Shown: piece after piece, positions 21,789 through 22,625 of the stretch
How the letters are laid out: each line of letters starts with the position of its first letter
How positions within the stretch are numbered: position 1 is the stretch's first letter
Origin: Pseudomonadota bacterium
GTDB taxonomy: Bacteria; Pseudomonadota; Gammaproteobacteria; Steroidobacterales; Steroidobacteraceae
Direction of reading: 5' to 3'
DNA: 22,625 nucleotides
Assembly: GCA_023457495.1 (NCBI GenBank)
Contig: JAEWLQ010000116.1
Location: forward strand, 1 to 22,625
The notes under the pieces: model-generated
Seen by the model: the letters and a program-made list of their open reading frames with translations, nothing else
Database searches by the model: none
Told to the model about the DNA's origin: nothing
Made by a program: the position numbers and the translations under genes

Positions 21789-22625
21789 TCAGTGCGTCTC
21801 GGTCTCGTATTTCAGCGGCGCCTGCGGCAGGCGGACCGTTTCTTCGTCATCGCGATCGGGCGGCACGAGGCCCCGCAGGATCGATGACTCGATCTCCTCG
21901 TCCACGCTCGGCGAGTAGTTGGCGAAGCGGTTCACGCTGATCAGCCGCGTGCGCGAGCCGTTCGGCTGATGGGTCACGAGGAACGCGTGGTATTCGCCGG
22001 GCTTGCTGGCCGCGAAACCGAACGCCAGGTTGATCCGGCCGGCGCGCACCTGCTCTTCGTTGTTGATGCGCTCGTCGCACACCACAAAGTAGCTCTCCTC
22101 GCCCGAGCGCCCGACGAAGGCGCCCTCGGCGTACAGCGACTCGAGAAAGGCTTCGACCTGCGCACGCGCCAGGGTCCAGGTGGATTGCACATTGCGCTCG
22201 AACAGCATCCAGCGCGTGCCGCGCTCGACGCTCGTCATGACGAACAGCGCGAGCCGCCGGGCCGACAGATACCGCCAGTCGCTCACGGCAGCGGCGCCCT
22301 GCGCCAGCGTGCGCGGGCTCGCCTGGAACTTCGGCGCGATGCGCACCGACTGCAGCAGGTTGATGCCCGCGTTGATGAGCCGCGAGCGATCGGCCTGGTG
22401 CACGGTCCATGCAGGACGGTGGCCGGGCCGCAAGATTGCATCGTCGCCTTCGGCGGCGGCCCACACCGGCCAGTTCTCGTCGCAGCGCGCGATCATGCCG
22501 GCCGCGACGCCACAGGGCGCGAACATCTCGAAGCGCCCGCGCAGCCGGTCGAACGCCACGATGCGCGGATAGAACATCGCCGCGTCTTCACTGCGAAACG
22601 GCCAGTGCCGCATCCCGTCGAGCGC
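21789..22625 (-). CDS. Contractile tail sheath protein, C-terminal part (5' end off window)
   Basis: At least 278 codons, open to the window edge. The first in-window ATG (22613) lies inside a continuing frame and is probably not the start. FYPRIVAFDRLRG, PCGVAAGMIAR, LINAGINLLQSVR, WRYLSARRLALFVMTSVERGTRWMLFERN and LAFGFAASKPGEYHAF match, in order, the C-terminal domain of phage tail sheaths and of related extracellular contractile injection systems. The sheath wraps the inner tube and drives it through a target membrane on contraction. After the usual last strand there are about 55 extra residues, acidic and proline-containing, that I do not recognise. Whether this is a phage, a pyocin or an injection system depends on sequence beyond 22625. 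Confidence 0.8.
   Translation of the reverse strand, partial: ALDGMRHWPFRSEDAAMFYPRIVAFDRLRGRFEMFAPCGVAAGMIARCDENWPVWAAAEGDDAILRPGHRPAWTVHQADRSRLINAGINLLQSVRIAPKFQASPRTLAQGAAAVSDWRYLSARRLALFVMTSVERGTRWMLFERNVQSTWTLARAQVEAFLESLYAEGAFVGRSGEESYFVVCDERINNEEQVRAGRINLAFGFAASKPGEYHAFLVTHQPNGSRTRLISVNRFANYSPSVDEEIESSILRGLVPPDRDDEETVRLPQAPLKYETETH

Overview
This is a high-GC stretch of chromosome, very probably from a gammaproteobacterium. The pointers are a full-length PlsB glycerol-3-phosphate acyltransferase, a YrfG-type nucleotidase, a YciV/TrpH-type PHP exonuclease, ArfB, a YbaZ-like alkyltransferase-like protein, and a DUF1302/DUF1329/YCF48/RND cluster of the kind known from Pseudomonas, Nevskia/Solimonas and Steroidobacter relatives. 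The genus assignment is inference. I see no rRNA, tRNA, CRISPR array or transcription-regulator gene.

Layout. Positions 58-738 (-) encode a HAD nucleotidase, diverging over 24 bp from a tight + strand operon (763-4377): PHP exonuclease, a YdcH/DUF465 small protein, an MscS channel, the ribosome-rescue hydrolase ArfB and an orphan TfpX/TfpZ-like membrane protein. A small RTX-like protein (4378-4809, -) converges on it with no intergenic base. A long leftward block follows. Read in the direction of transcription it runs from 14514 down to 4993: DUF1302 outer-membrane protein, DUF1329 protein, a terminator-like hairpin, a YCF48 beta-propeller protein, an MMPL/RND exporter, a 117-bp REPIN-like repeat, a PLP decarboxylase and an exported metallo-beta-lactamase-fold hydrolase. 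plsB (14758-17187, -) and an SDR dehydrogenase (17249-18070, +) diverge from each other. A REP-associated tyrosine transposase (RAYT) element, 18072-18898, exactly fills the gap between the SDR and a convergent small alpha/beta hydrolase. The hydrolase is paired with an alkyltransferase-like protein (19435-19788, -). A DUF4442 hotdog protein (+) follows. Then comes a two-gene alkylation-repair operon, an Ada-C/Ogt methyltransferase overlapping a 2OG-Fe(II) oxygenase by 4 bp (21699 to 20441, -). The window ends inside a contractile-tail sheath gene (-).

How parts work together. The DUF1302-DUF1329-YCF48-MMPL set looks like one envelope-spanning machine: inner-membrane exporter, periplasmic beta-propeller, a DUF1329 protein of the LolA/LolB-like class and an outer-membrane beta-barrel. 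It is the best candidate here for an incompletely described system. The alkylation-repair genes (ATL, methyltransferase, oxygenase) lie within about 2.3 kb. The two mobile repeats share related 41-nt arms (33/41 identical). Both have become fused to host gene ends: the REPIN supplies the RND C-terminus and borders the decarboxylase start, and the RAYT stop codon lies in its own terminal repeat. The sheath gene hints at a contractile phage-like or injection system just outside the window.
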